From NCBI RefSeq assembly GCF_016103465.1, contig NZ_JAEEAP010000006.1, positions 1 to 64,000 of the forward strand: 64,000 bases of DNA. Direction: 5' to 3'. Numbering within the stretch: position 1 is the stretch's first letter; each line of letters starts with the position of its first letter. Origin of the DNA: Streptomyces sabulosicollis. GTDB taxonomy: Bacteria > Actinomycetota > Actinomycetes > Streptomycetales > Streptomycetaceae. Below, piece by piece: positions 1 to 8,972 of this stretch. Position numbers and translations under genes: made by a program. The notes below the pieces were generated by a model. That model did no database searches and had not been told where the DNA came from. It was given only the letters and a program-made list of their open reading frames with translations.

Positions 1-16
1 GGGATCCGCCGGAACC

Positions 17-1576
17 TCAGCGGTGGCCCGGCTCGTGCTCTGTGAGGAATCGCTGGAAGAGTTCGGCGGTGCGCGGGACGTCGGGAGTGTGCCAGGACAC
101 CGGGACACCGCCGGTGGTGAACCTCAGCCGCTGCTCCAGGTCCTTGGCGAGGTGTTCACGGCCGGTGTCCCGCAGGTGCTGGGCGTAGCGCCGGGGGTCG
201 TTGTAGTAGGTGGGGCCGGTCTGCAGGGTGGTCTGCATCGGGTCGGGCAGGGCCCCTGGCACTCCGGCGTAGGTGTTCCACCACTCAGCCAGGTGGCTGC
301 GCATCCGTGCGGCCAGTTCCGGCTCGTCCGCCAGCAGGTCATGGGTGAGGTGGGGGTCCTCGGTGACGTTGAACAGCTGCTCCCATTCGGCGCGGAAGCT
401 GCCGGGATGGTAGGTGCGCATGTACAGGTGGTCCCGGGTGCGCACGGCACGTTGGTAGGTGTGCGCGCCGTGGCCGAAGACCAGGTACTCGCGAGACTCG
501 ATGGCTTCGCCGCGCAGCACGGGGGCGAATGATGTGCCCTGCCAGCCGGAGGGGATCGGCAGGTCGAGCATCTCGCAGAGGGTCGGTGCGTAGTCGATGT
601 TGTAGAGCAGTGCGTCGTTGTGGCGCTTGTCATCGGGCAGGTCGTCGGTCACACCCGGCCAGTGGATGATCATCGGCAGCCGGTGGGTGGGCTCGTTCGC
701 CAGGCCGTGTTCGGCGTACGAGCCGTTCTCTCCGAAGGACTCACCGTGGTCGGCGCTGACGATGACGGCGGTGTCGTCGGCGATGCCGAGTTCCTCCAGC
801 GTGCGCAGCAGCTCCCCGAAGTGGTGGTCCCAGTACATGACACCGCCGTCGAAACCGTTGATGAGGTGCTCGAAGTCGGCACGGTTGCGGATGGCGTCGG
901 GCATGTTCTCGGGTACGGGCGAGGTTCGCGGTACGAAGGCGTAGTGCAGGTCGAGGGCGCTGCGGGGGCCGTAGATCTCGGCGTGCGCGGTGATGGTCTC
1001 CTCATCGGGCCATTGAGGGGCCGGCCCGGAGGCGGCGGCGCGCTCGGTCCATTCATGGGGCTGGGTGTAGTTGGTGTGCGGATCCCAGTAGGTGAGGTGG
1101 AGATACCAGTTGTCCTCGTCGGCGTGCCGGCGGATCCAGTCCAGGCCGACCCGGTTGATGGCATCGGCCGGCTCGTCGCTGAGGGTGGGGGTGGCTCGGA
1201 CGCTCTCGCGGAAGTTGGCCAGGAACCAGTACGCGCGGTGCCGCTCGGCGAACATCGAGACGGCGGCCGTGTAGTAGCCGTGCTCCTGCAAACGCTGGCC
1301 CAGCATGGGCCGGGTGGGCTCATTGCCGTGTCCGGCCTCCAGGCGCATCCGGGCGGCCTCGCCGAAGTGGCCGATCACGCCGTTGGTGATGCCGAACTGG
1401 CCGCTGGTCAGAGCCGTCCGCGAGGGCAGGCACGGTGAGTCCGAGCAGTAGTAGCGATCCAGGACGACGCTCTTCTCCGCGAACTCGGCGAGGTGGGGTG
1501 TGACCTCACGGGAGTAGCCGTAGGGCTGGGTGTGATCGGCACGCAAGGTGTCGACATCGACATAAATGATCCGCAT
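17..1576 (-). CDS. Sulfatase family hydrolase (formylglycine type)
   Basis: Predicted alkaline-phosphatase-superfamily sulfatase of 519 aa, which would hydrolyse a sulfate (or phosphate) ester on an unknown substrate. The active-site signature CLPSR lies at residues 49-53, so Cys49 would be converted to formylglycine. The N-terminus (VDVDTLRADH, residues 6-15) carries the usual first metal-binding aspartates, and a SADHGESFGE block follows mid-protein. The frame stays open 68 codons further upstream, but the ATG at 1576 has an AGGAGG about 9 nt before it and begins right at the family fold. There is no signal peptide from this start, so the enzyme is probably cytoplasmic. It is divergent from the formylglycine-generating enzyme at 1934, its obvious maturase. 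Family sure, substrate unknown. Confidence 0.93.
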   Translation of the reverse strand: MRIIYVDVDTLRADHTQPYGYSREVTPHLAEFAEKSVVLDRYYCSDSPCLPSRTALTSGQFGITNGVIGHFGEAARMRLEAGHGNEPTRPMLGQRLQEHGYYTAAVSMFAERHRAYWFLANFRESVRATPTLSDEPADAINRVGLDWIRRHADEDNWYLHLTYWDPHTNYTQPHEWTERAAASGPAPQWPDEETITAHAEIYGPRSALDLHYAFVPRTSPVPENMPDAIRNRADFEHLINGFDGGVMYWDHHFGELLRTLEELGIADDTAVIVSADHGESFGENGSYAEHGLANEPTHRLPMIIHWPGVTDDLPDDKRHNDALLYNIDYAPTLCEMLDLPIPSGWQGTSFAPVLRGEAIESREYLVFGHGAHTYQRAVRTRDHLYMRTYHPGSFRAEWEQLFNVTEDPHLTHDLLADEPELAARMRSHLAEWWNTYAGVPGALPDPMQTTLQTGPTYYNDPRRYAQHLRDTGREHLAKDLEQRLRFTTGGVPVSWHTPDVPRTAELFQRFLTEHEPGHR

Positions 1577-1933
1577 GCCGGATCGGGCCTCCTGTCGAGG
1601 ATTGGCTGGGAAGAGGTGGGCGGGCAGCATGCTGAGCCCGATGCGGGTGCTGGGCCCCGTCCGGCCGGAGCCGGTGCGGGTCGCGCCGCGCTCCGGGGGT
1701 GAGAGGCGGCCGTCCTTGTGTGGCGTACTCCCGTGGTCCGGAGCACGGGGTGGCGATGTTGCGGCCCGTTTTCCCGTCACCCTCAGGTGACTATGTTCTT
1801 AGTTATCTACTTGACCTGGACGCATGTCAAGGTTTCCGTCAGACTTCCCTCAGGTTTCGACCCGCCGCACCATCGCCGTCGAGGCGGCACGCTCCCTTGC
1901 TCTACCTGCTATTTCTTGCGACAAGGAGTCCCC
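1577..1933. promoter_or_regulatory. Divergent promoter region, sulfatase / FGE
   Basis: This 357-base stretch between the divergent sulfatase and FGE genes must hold both promoters. It is AT-richer around 1785-1835. Within it are an inverted repeat CTTGAC (1810-1815) and GTCAAG (1826-1831), and just upstream CTATG-tt-CTTAG (1791-1802), which resembles the BlaI-like palindromes found elsewhere in the window but with a 2-base instead of 3-base spacer. No gene is seen in it. Confidence 0.5.
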
Positions 1934-2899
1934 ATGAGCGCCTGCTGCGGATCCGCGCGCCAGGAGCGCCCGCCCGCGCCTGAACCATCTCTTGAGAAGC
2001 GTGACTATAAACGCGGCACCTATCCCGAGGCCCTCCTGCCGCTCGCCGGAGGAGTGTTCGAGATGGGCGACGCCTTCGACGAAGGCTACGAGGCCGATGG
2101 CGAGAGCCCGGTGCACGAGGTGGAGTTGTCACCGTTCGCGGTGGCCGCGACACCGGTGACCAACGCGATGTTCGCGACATTCGTGCAAGCGACCGGTTAC
2201 CGCACGGGCGCGGAGCGCTACGGTTCCTCCGCGGTCTTCCATCTCGCGGTGCGAGGCCGTCCCGAAGACATCCTGGGGGCGGTCCCGGGTGCCGAGTGGT
2301 GGCTGGTGGTCAGAGGTGCCGACTGGGCGCACCCGGACGGGCCGGGCTCGTCGTGGCGTGAGCGGCACGACCACCCGGTCGTCCACGTGTCCTGGCACGA
2401 CGCCCAGGCATATTGCGCATGGGCGGGTGTGCGACTGCCGACCGAGGCGGAGTGGGAATACGCGGCACGCGGCGGGCTCACCGGAAAGCGCTATCCCTGG
2501 GGGGACGAACTGGAGCCCGAGGGAGTGCCGCGCTGCGCCATTTTCCGGGGAACCTTTCCAGAGCGGAGCTCGCCGCGGGCCGGCCACCTCACCACGACTC
2601 CTGTGCGCAGCTTCCCGCCCAACGGTTACGAGCTCCATCAAACCTCGGGCAACGTATGGGAGTGGTGCGCGGACTGGTACTCCCCCGTGACGTACCGGCA
2701 GAGCCCACGGCGTGATCCCCGAGGCCCGTCACGAGGCAGGGACCGTGTCACCCGTGGCGGTTCCTACCTGTGCCACCACTCGTACTGCAACCGCTACCGG
2801 GTGGCGGCCCGCACAGGGAACACACCAGAGTCCGCCACCGCCAATTGCGGCTTCAGGGTGGCCGCCGATCTCGCAGTGACGCCGGAAGACCAAGGATGA
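1934..2899 (+). CDS. Formylglycine-generating enzyme (SUMF1/FGE family)
   Basis: A 321-aa FGE-sulfatase-domain protein that oxidises the CxPSR cysteine of type I sulfatases to formylglycine. The ATG at 1934 follows an AAGGAG ribosome site; the longer frame upstream has none. The domain starts with LAGGVFEMGD and contains LPTEAEWEYAARGG and NVWEWCADWY. The C-terminal active-site block SYLCHHSYC provides both catalytic cysteines, Cys280 and Cys285 (equivalent to human Cys336/Cys341), followed by RYRVAARTGNTP and GFRVAAD. Both catalytic cysteines being present argues for a real FGE rather than an EgtB or non-catalytic relative. The divergent sulfatase is the expected client. A degraded IS1182-type element begins 55 bases after the stop. 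Confidence 0.95.
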   Translation: MSACCGSARQERPPAPEPSLEKRDYKRGTYPEALLPLAGGVFEMGDAFDEGYEADGESPVHEVELSPFAVAATPVTNAMFATFVQATGYRTGAERYGSSAVFHLAVRGRPEDILGAVPGAEWWLVVRGADWAHPDGPGSSWRERHDHPVVHVSWHDAQAYCAWAGVRLPTEAEWEYAARGGLTGKRYPWGDELEPEGVPRCAIFRGTFPERSSPRAGHLTTTPVRSFPPNGYELHQTSGNVWEWCADWYSPVTYRQSPRRDPRGPSRGRDRVTRGGSYLCHHSYCNRYRVAARTGNTPESATANCGFRVAADLAVTPEDQG

Positions 2900-2954
2900 C
2901 GGACGGCGGCGCGCACGAGGCGAGAGGCACCCGTGTCGACGGCGGGTGAATCGT

Positions 2955-2990
2955 GGTTCTGGATCACTTTGGGGATGCTGTTGGTGATCT
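2955..2990 (+). repeat. Left terminal inverted repeat of IS1182-type element
   Basis: A 36-base end that pairs with 4672-4707 on the opposite strand at 34 of 36 positions. It defines the left boundary of the dead IS element. Confidence 0.85.
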
Positions 2991-3002
2991 TCGCGCGTTG
3001 GG

Positions 3003-4671
3003 GTGAAGCTGTGCGGTCTTCCGTTCCTGGTTGGTTTGGGTGTGCTGCTCTTGTCTGAGCGGAGCGGATCGAGCGGTCGGAGGGCCGCGATGGCGATGGG
3101 CTCGGGTGCGGGGCGGGTGGTTCCGTCGTTGACGGTGCGGATGGCTCGGGCGAGTAATCCGCGAGGCACGGCCGCGATGTGGGTGCGGGACCGGCTGGAT
3201 GAACTGTTCGTCGATGAGGGCTTCGCGGACTGGTATCCGGCTGACGGGAGAAAGGGGCTGTCATCGGCCCGGCTCGCGTTGGTGTCCGTGCTGCAGTACG
3301 CCGAGAACCTGACCGACCGGCAGGCCGCTGAGGCCGTGCGGTGCCGTCTCGATTGGGAGTATTGCCTGGGGCTGGAGCTGGACGATCCGGGGTTCGACTT
3401 CTCGGTACTGAGGGAGTTCAGGGGCCGGATGCCCAGGGTGACCGGGCCGACCGGCTGCTGGCTGTGATGGTCGGCCATCTTGTGGCGGCTGGGCTGGTCA
3501 AACGCTGCGGCCGGGTGCGGACGGACTCTACCCATGTGCTCGCTGCGGTCCGGCGTCTGAACCGGGGAGAGCTGGTCGCCGAGACCTTACGGACCGCTCT
3601 GGAGGAGCTCTCGGAGCCCTGTGAGGAATGGCTGGCCCGGCTCGTCACCCGGGAGTGGGCAGACCGCTATGGCCGGCCGGTGGGTTATGACCGGCTGCCT
3701 CGCGGCGGGGACGCGCTGATCGCCTACGTCCTGAAGGTCGGCGAGGACGGCATGCACATTCTGCGGGCCGTCTACCAGGGCGACGCGCCGCCCGGACTGC
3801 GGGACCTGCTCGCCGTGCAGGTATTGCGGCAGGTCTGGGTTCAGCAGTACTGGTACGACGGCGATGGCCAACTGCGCGGGCGCGGACCGAAGTCCACGCG
3901 CGACCGGGCCGCCGACGGGCAACCGAGCAGAGGAACACCGGCAAGACCAAGGCGGACGGTCGGTCTGATCCCGCCTCGGCACGAGTGCCATGGTCCAGTA
4001 GACCGCATCCACCAGGGCCTGACCGCGCAGGGCTTCCAGCCGACAGAGCACGTCGTCGACGGTGGCTACGTCACTCCGGACAGCGTCCACCGCGCCGAAC
4101 AGCGGTGGGGCATCGGACTGCTCGGTCCGGTCCGCGACGATCCCCGTGCCTCCCAGCGGCCGTATTTGCCAAAGAGGACTTCCGCATCGACTGGCAGGCC
4201 CGCACCCTGACCTGTCCGCGCGGTGTGACCAGCCCGCCGTGGAAATCCACTCTCGGTGATGGGCACCCCCGGCTGTTGGTTCTCTTCCCCCGCAAAGCCT
4301 GCAGAGAGTGCGAGGACAGGCTTCAGTTCACCGGCAACGTCGACGGAAAAGGGCGCCACATCTTCCTTCTGCCAGAGCCCCAGCAGAAGATCCAGACGAA
4401 GGTCCGGAGGGAACGGAAGACCAATCAGTGGCGTCGGCGCTTTGCCATCCGCGCGGGCTGCGAGGCCACTGTCTCCGAGACCGTCCACGCTCATGGACTC
4501 CGCCCCTGCCGCTACCGAGGCTTGGCCAGGACTCATGTCCAGCACGTGCTGACAGCCGCCGGAGCCAACATCATCCGCCTCAGCGAGTGTTTTCCACCCG
4601 GCACGGCCCCAGCCCGCCAGCCCCGACCGACGAGCCACTTCCAGCGAATCTGCCAAAGACTCACGACCTAG
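3003..4671 (+). pseudogene. IS1182-family transposase, frameshifted
   Basis: DDE transposase remnant. The N-terminal part (to about 3435) shows DELFVDEGFADWYP and LSSARLALVSVLQ, typical of the IS1182/DUF772 start. The frame then shifts near 3436 and carries RVRTDSTHVLAAVR, holding the first catalytic Asp. A stretch between about 3965 and 4005 jumps from the RGPKSTRDRA region directly to HQGLTAQGFQPTEH, so the middle catalytic region is deleted. A second frame change near 4160 leads into KEDFRIDWQARTLTCPRG and the Cys-rich C-terminus ending FQRICQRLTT. Two frameshifts plus an internal deletion make it non-functional. Confidence 0.85.
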
Positions 4672-4707
4672 AGATCACCAACAGCATCCCGAAAGTGATC
4701 CAGGACC
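4672..4707 (-). repeat. Right terminal inverted repeat of IS1182-type element
   Basis: Reverse-complement partner of 2955-2990 with two mismatches. It starts one base after the transposase remnant's stop codon. Confidence 0.85.
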
Positions 4708-4840
4708 AGAGTTCGACCGACGCCGAGACACCCGCCCGGCATGCCCGCGGGGACCTCATGCGTGACCGCCGCAACGTACGTCCCGCCCCTCGAGAGCAGA
4801 CCCGCGCTTCCAGTACACCCGATCAGGTCCGCCCGGTGAC

Positions 4841-5434
4841 TCAGGGCAGGATGCGGCCTGCCTCCAGACGGCTCAGAGTCAGCTTCAGCCACGCGATGTA
4901 CGAGGACGTGGTGGCGAAGCCGAGTTCGCGGACCACGGTGTGAAGGCCCAGCGCCCAGTCCAGGTCCAGCTCGGGGATCTCGGGCTCGTACTGGTCGGCG
5001 CGCGGCTGCTCCGGCGTCGCGGCGTCGTACTTGAGGCGGTATTCGAGCTCGGTGCGGACGACCGAGATCGCGATCTCACGGTCGAGTTGCCCCCCGAAAA
5101 CGAAGCGCAGTCTGAAGTCGGGGTCCATCGGACGCGAGGACGGCTCGTAGGGCGACCGGGCCCATTCCAGCAGGGCCTCACGCCCCGCCTCGGTCAGCCG
5201 GTACACCTTGGCGTCCGGAGCTCTCTCACGCACGTCGACGTCGAAGGCCACCCAACCACGCTCCACCAGCTTCACGAGCCGACGGTAGATCTGCGGCAGC
5301 TTGACCCCATAGCCGATGTACCGGCCCGGCCCCTCCATCCACTTGCGCAAGTCGTAACCGGACAGGCGGCGAAGGGTCAGCATTCCGAGAATCACGTAGT
5401 CGAGAAGCACCGCACACCCTATATTCCCCTGCAC
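4841..5434 (-). CDS. PadR family transcriptional regulator
   Basis: A 197-aa winged-helix repressor. The N-terminal DNA-binding domain reads LLDYVILGMLTLRRLSGYDL (about residues 10-29), the classic PadR opening, followed by LPQIYRRLVKLVERGWV and VYRLTEAGREALLEW. The C-terminal half is the PadR_C helical dimerisation region. The ATG at 5434 has only a weak ribosome site, and a GTG eight codons further in, directly before LLDY, is an alternative start. PadR proteins usually control a neighbouring transporter or detoxification gene, but only mobile-element debris lies on either side, so it may be orphaned. Confidence 0.9.
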   Translation of the reverse strand: MQGNIGCAVLLDYVILGMLTLRRLSGYDLRKWMEGPGRYIGYGVKLPQIYRRLVKLVERGWVAFDVDVRERAPDAKVYRLTEAGREALLEWARSPYEPSSRPMDPDFRLRFVFGGQLDREIAISVVRTELEYRLKYDAATPEQPRADQYEPEIPELDLDWALGLHTVVRELGFATTSSYIAWLKLTLSRLEAGRILP

Positions 5435-5833
5435 ATAGGTCGGTCAGCTTTGCACTACGGGCACGGCAGTGTCAAGCCGGCCGGCCTCCAGGGCATCCGC
5501 CAGGGCCACCGCGCCCCGCCCGGCCGCGACCCGCAGCACCTGGCAGCGCCGCGACACCGGCGCTTTGCCGACCCCTGCGGCTCGCTGATCGCCTCAGCGC
5601 GCACCGCACGCTTCCGTTACCTCTGCACGTCGTCATCGTTCACGGCCACCGGGACCACGACCAGATCAGGCGCACACCATCCGAGGACGCCCCGCTGGGG
5701 CTGATCCACTCCGACCTGATCGTCCTGTTCGCGATCACCAGCGCGTAGAAAGCCGGTACGCCAGGTCCGTCCGGGGTGCGGTGTGGAACACCGAACCCAT
5801 CCCTGATGGGGCGCGCCCACGGTCTCCCCAGAC

Positions 5834-5923
5834 CTGCTCCCCGCGCCCGCGGGGATGGTCCCCGCGCCGTACGGGCCTGCGGGATCACCACTCGCTGCTC
5901 CCCGCACCCGTGGGCATGCTTCC
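5834..5923 (+). CRISPR. Two-repeat type I-E-like CRISPR remnant
   Basis: Two 29-base repeats (5834-5862 and 5895-5923) flank one 32-base spacer (5863-5894), exactly the I-E geometry. The first repeat starts CTGCTCCCCGCGCCCGCGGG and ends ATGGTCCC, the form common in actinobacterial I-E arrays, with the GC-rich hairpin. The second differs at five positions, like the degenerate trailer-end repeat of an array. No third repeat occurs 61 bases to either side and no cas genes lie in the window, so this is probably a relic. Confidence 0.7.
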
Positions 5924-6099
5924 TCACGGTCCGGGAGAGGGGCAGGGTCACCCCAGCCCGGCCTGGCATGCCTGGACGGCATCAGGCCACTTCCGCTGAA
6001 GCGGTGTACCGACAGCCATTCGGCGGTTCGTTCTTGAGGCTATGTGGTGATCTTGGCGGTGAGACTGGGGTCACTTGTTTCTGACTCGACCGGTGGAGG

Positions 6100-6240
6100 C
6101 GGGCGTTGGTGCGCGGACGGCAGTGATCGGCTTGTTCGAAGACAGTACGCAGCAAGGTGTCGACCCAGGGCTGGGAAAGTCTGAGGACCTGCGAAAGAAG
6201 GGTACGAGCGTAGTGGGTGCGACACCGACCGAATGGGTCC
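6100..6240 (-). pseudogene. IS256/Mutator-type transposase fragment
   Basis: On the minus strand the reading CRTHYARTLLSQV … QPWVDTLLRTVFEQAD resembles the conserved central block of IS256-family transposases (CxxHxxRNLL … LVRTIFEQPD). The similarity fades on both sides and neither ends nor catalytic triad are present, so this is at most a short scrap. Family assignment is from memory of the motif only. Confidence 0.45.
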
Positions 6241-6376
6241 CACTCGAAATGGGTCCCCCGTACGCCTCGGAAGACGCCTATGCCCGATGCCCGGCGGTGG
6301 GCCTCGCATTCAGGCACGTCGTTCGGTAGAAGACCGGAGACGAGGGGGCGGAGGATGCTCGGTGAGATCCCGTCGG

Positions 6377-6755
6377 TCAAGCGACGGCGCTCCAGCCCCA
6401 CGGACGCGGCCCGTGCAGTCCCCGCACGCGGGCGATGCGATACCGGGCCTGAGCGACGGCCTGTGGGTTCTCGTCCGCAATCTGCAGGGCAAAAGTGACC
6501 TTTCGGAGCCCACGAATTCCGCGTAGCGTCGGATAGCCGACCCAGCTCATGACGTCGCATCCGTAAGCCTCGCAGAAACGGCCGTATCCTTCTTTCGAGA
6601 TTGACCCGAAAGTTTCGTAATCAACCGCAATGCAAGCCAGGTCCCACTCCGGCGGCCCCTGTGAGGTGCGCTCGAAATCCATCAGCACTGCCCCGCTCGG
6701 TGTGACCACGCAGTTTCCACCCCAAGCATCGCCATGTATCAGGCATTCCTGTTCT
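6377..6755 (-). pseudogene. Aminoglycoside phosphotransferase C-terminal remnant
   Basis: The last 125 or so codons of an APH/choline-kinase-fold phosphotransferase. The Brenner motif reads LIHGDAWGGN (catalytic Asp then Asn) and is followed by LMDFERTSQGPPEWDLA with the metal-binding Asp, then the family-like C-terminus RYRIARVRGLHGPRPWGW. The N-lobe that binds ATP is missing: upstream of about 6750 the sequence switches to a serine recombinase on the other strand. It cannot be functional as it stands. Confidence 0.8.
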
Positions 6756-7182
6756 GCGCGATCTGTGAGCGGCGCATGTTCGGCAAGGCACGACGAGACC
6801 GCGGCTTCTACGTCTGCGCTCCCAAACCCGAGTACATCCCACCGGACCATCCCAAAAGTCTGTGGATCAAGGAGACCTACCTCCTGGAGCCGCTGCACGA
6901 GTTCTTCGCCGCACGGATCTTCGGTCCCGACCGACGGGAGCTACTGGCTGCCGCACTGCCCGAAGCCGATGCGAACGAAGGACGCCAGCACGTAGAACGG
7001 GACAAAGCCCTCAATGATGCCCTGACGGACCTCAAAAAGCGGCGCGAGCGTCAGTTCCACGCCCTCGAACTCGCCGATGACCCCGACCGCCGGTTCATCC
7101 AAGGGGTTCAGGCGCGGGTCGCCGAGCTCGATGATCAGATCCAGGCCAAGGAAGCGGAGATCGCCAGCCACCGGCAAAAGGC
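6746..7182 (+). pseudogene. Serine recombinase, zinc-ribbon part (fragment 1 of 3)
   Basis: Middle part of a large serine recombinase: the zinc ribbon begins FCAICERRMFGKARRDRGFYVC and is followed by a long charged coiled coil ending AEIASHRQKA. The catalytic N-terminal domain is missing, replaced by the phosphotransferase remnant. The frame stops at an IS4-type insertion whose end begins at 7183. The direct continuation of this reading frame lies inverted at 7943-8210, and joining the two at one copy of GGCAAAAGGC restores an uninterrupted frame. Confidence 0.8.
7173..7182 (+). repeat. 10-bp target-site duplication of IS4-type element, copy 1
   Basis: GGCAAAAGGC directly abuts the IS end at 7183. 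Its partner GCCTTTTGCC (8201-8210) is the exact reverse complement and abuts the other IS end at 8211. The 10-base length fits IS4-family insertion, and the inverted orientation of the pair is explained by a later inversion. Confidence 0.8.
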
Positions 7183-7942
7183 CAAGGCCATGAAGTTATG
7201 GGCTGATCAGCTGTGTCACAGGATGTCGATGCTGATGGTGGCCTTATAGGTGCGTCGATCGACGCGCAGGCTCTTGTACGCGTAGCGGGACATGGGGCGT
7301 TTGACGGCGCGGGGGCTGAGGCGCAGGCGGCGTGCGGGAAGGAGGTGCTCCAGGACCGCCCGCCGGATGGCGCCTATGAGGTCGACGGTGGTGTCGGCGA
7401 ACACGTTCGCGGCTTGGATGACCTGGTCACGGGCGGTCTGAAAGGCGACGCTGAAGCTGGCCCGGTCCGGGTCGGCTCCAGGAACGGTGCAGGTGGTGTC
7501 GGCGATGGCGATCCTGATCATCTGGTAGGTCGTCAGCAACGCATAGATCTCCTGCGCGATGCCCGGCAGGGTACGGGCCCGCAGTACACGGCGGCCGAGC
7601 ATGGACTGCTTGATGGCGAAATAGGCGGACTCCACTTCCCACCGCTCGTGGTACAGCCTGACCAGCTCGAACGCTGGGCAACGGCGGTGATCGAGCAGGG
7701 TCGTGGCCAGGCGGTAGACGCCTGTGTGCCGTCCGGCGGTGGTGGTGACGGCGATCTCGCACTCGATGATGCGGACCTCCACGGTGCCGATCCTGGAGAG
7801 GAAGGAGCCATCGTCGAGCCGTCGCAGGACGGGCGGCTTGCGCGCGGCGGAGAGCCGGGCCAGGAAGTCGGCACCGGTGTCGTCCACGGCCTGCAGGAAG
7901 GCGTTGGTGGCGAAATCCCCGGTCCAGCAGTACGACCATGCC
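7183..7942 (-). mobile_element. IS4-type element, transposase C-terminal half
   Basis: Half of an insertion sequence. The outer end starts CAAGGCCATGAAGTTA (7183-7198), identical to the end at 8211-8226. The inner border at about 7942 falls inside the transposase gene, where the sequence switches to recombinase DNA. Joined to 8211-8972 at a shared GGCA it gives an element of about 1.52 kb. Confidence 0.8.
7216..7942 (-). pseudogene. IS4 family transposase, C-terminal half
   Basis: About 242 codons running from GMVVLLDRG (catalytic Asp region, near 7940) to the C-terminus. The IS4 YREK signature is exact: YHERWEVESAYFAIK matches Y-2-R-3-E-6-K and supplies the catalytic Glu. An extra G in a run near 7918-7921 shifts the frame just after LLDRG, so this half is broken even before the inversion. 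The N-terminal half is on the opposite strand at 8353-8972. Confidence 0.82.
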
Positions 7943-8210
7943 GGGGGCACAACGCAGATGGGAAACGAAATCCCGTCCGTGCGACCGGCCCGCATCGCTT
8001 CTGTGGCGATGCGGGCCGTTGCGTCGATCGTGTCGCTGGTGAGCACTACCTGGCAGCGGGCACTGCTGGTGCGTTTGTCGTAGTGGATCTTCAGTCGGAA
8101 GGCTTCGAACATCCGGCGGCGCATGGGGTCGGGGAGTCTCGCGATCTCGCACCGTCCGGCTGGCAGTGCGTTGATGAGCGCGGGGTCTTGCTGGATGGGT
8201 GCCTTTTGCC
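7943..8210 (-). pseudogene. Serine recombinase C-terminal part, inverted (fragment 2 of 3)
   Basis: Read on the minus strand from the target duplication: DPALINALPAGRCEIARLPD, then MRRRMFEAFRLKIHYDKRTS and CQVVLTSDTIDATARIA, the C-terminal region typical of actinophage/AICE serine recombinases, ending ICVVPPA. It continues in frame the coiled coil at 6746-7182 and is itself continued in frame by 8973-9055 on the plus strand. It must therefore have been flipped after the IS insertion. Confidence 0.8.
8201..8210 (-). repeat. 10-bp target-site duplication of IS4-type element, copy 2 (inverted)
   Basis: Reverse complement of GGCAAAAGGC at 7173-7182, adjacent to the second IS end. Confidence 0.8.
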
Positions 8211-8972
8211 CAAGGCCATGAAGTTACGGGTCTGAGCGTGGCTGCAAGTGGGGTCTGATCTGGAAGAAGCCCGGACGTGGGAAGCGGAGCCCCGGTAGAA
8301 CTGGCTGGTCCGCCAAGACAAGCCGTTCACAGCACCGGAGGCTCCGCTGTCAGGTCAGTGTGTCATCACCCGCAAGATCGCGGTAGCCGAGGATGTCTTC
8401 GCTCCGGGGCATTTGGGCGAGCTGACGCAGATCGTGCCGTTCGAGATGGTCGACGAGGTCCTCATCGAGTGTGGCGCCACCCAGCAGCGGCTGCGGAAAC
8501 TACCCGCCCGGGTGGTGGTCTACCTGCTGCTGGCCGCTGCGCTGTTCGAGGAGTGTGGCTACCCGGCTGTGTGGTCCAAGCTCACCGGCGCGCTGGGCAG
8601 CCTGCCTCTGCCGAAGATCACCGCGACCGGACTGTGGCATGCCCGGTGCCGTCTGGGAGTGCGCCCGCTGCGGGCCCTGTTCGACCTGCTCCGCGGTCCG
8701 GCCAGCGCGGTCCGAACCGCCGGCGCCCGCTGGGCCGGGCTGCTGGTGGTTGCCGTCGACGGCACGTATCTGGATGTCGCCGACGACCCGGACGTGCGGG
8801 CGAAGCTGGGCAAGGGCGCCAACCAGTACACCGCCGCCTCCGGCTACCCGCAGGTCCTGCTCATCGCCCTGGTGGCCTGCGGCACCCGGACAGTCATCGA
8901 CGCGGTCTTCGGCCCCCGCAAGCCCGGCGAACCCGTCCTCGGGCGTCGCCTGATGCGCTCGATGCGCCAGGG
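8211..8972 (+). mobile_element. IS4-type element, transposase N-terminal half
   Basis: Begins with the same 16-base end, CAAGGCCATGAAGTTA (8211-8226), as the half at 7183, and stops at the GGCA at about 8971-8974 inside the transposase gene. It belongs to the same original insertion, not to a second one. Confidence 0.8.
8353..8972 (+). pseudogene. IS4 family transposase, N-terminal half
   Basis: Contains the IS4 N-terminal domain (ELTQIVPFEMVDEVLIECG … LRKLPARVVVYLLLAAALF) and the first catalytic Asp in VVAVDGTYLDVADD, then GEPVLGRRLMRSMRQG. After that the frame leaves the family abruptly at the inversion point. The natural continuation GMVVLLDRG is on the minus strand ending at 7942. No clear ATG start is visible; the frame is open from at least 8353. 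Confidence 0.8.

Larger units (their letters stand above)
2955..4707 (+). mobile_element. IS1182-type insertion sequence, inactive
   Basis: A complete but dead element of about 1.75 kb bounded by 36-bp terminal inverted repeats (2955-2990 and 4672-4707) that differ at only two positions; each contains GGATCACTTT and GATGCTGTTGGTGATC. The single transposase gene inside is frameshifted and internally deleted. No target-site duplication is obvious in the immediate flanks. It lies between the FGE gene and the PadR gene. Confidence 0.85.
5435..6376. other. Gene-free stretch with mobile and CRISPR debris
   Basis: No intact gene is supported over these 942 bases. They contain the two-repeat CRISPR remnant (5834-5923) and an IS256-like scrap (about 6100-6240). 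A plus-strand open run ending at 5748 (…IHSDLIVLFAITSA) does not resemble a family I recognise. No cas gene was found. Confidence 0.6.

Noticed and set aside
5617-5982. A cas2 or other cas gene beside the CRISPR relic
   Set aside because: None of the frames around 5435-5830 shows a Cas motif; the plus-strand run ending at 5748 does not look like Cas2e.
7183-8972. Two independent IS4 insertions
   Set aside because: The halves are complementary parts of one transposase and the flanking 10-mers are one duplication; a single insertion plus inversion explains everything.
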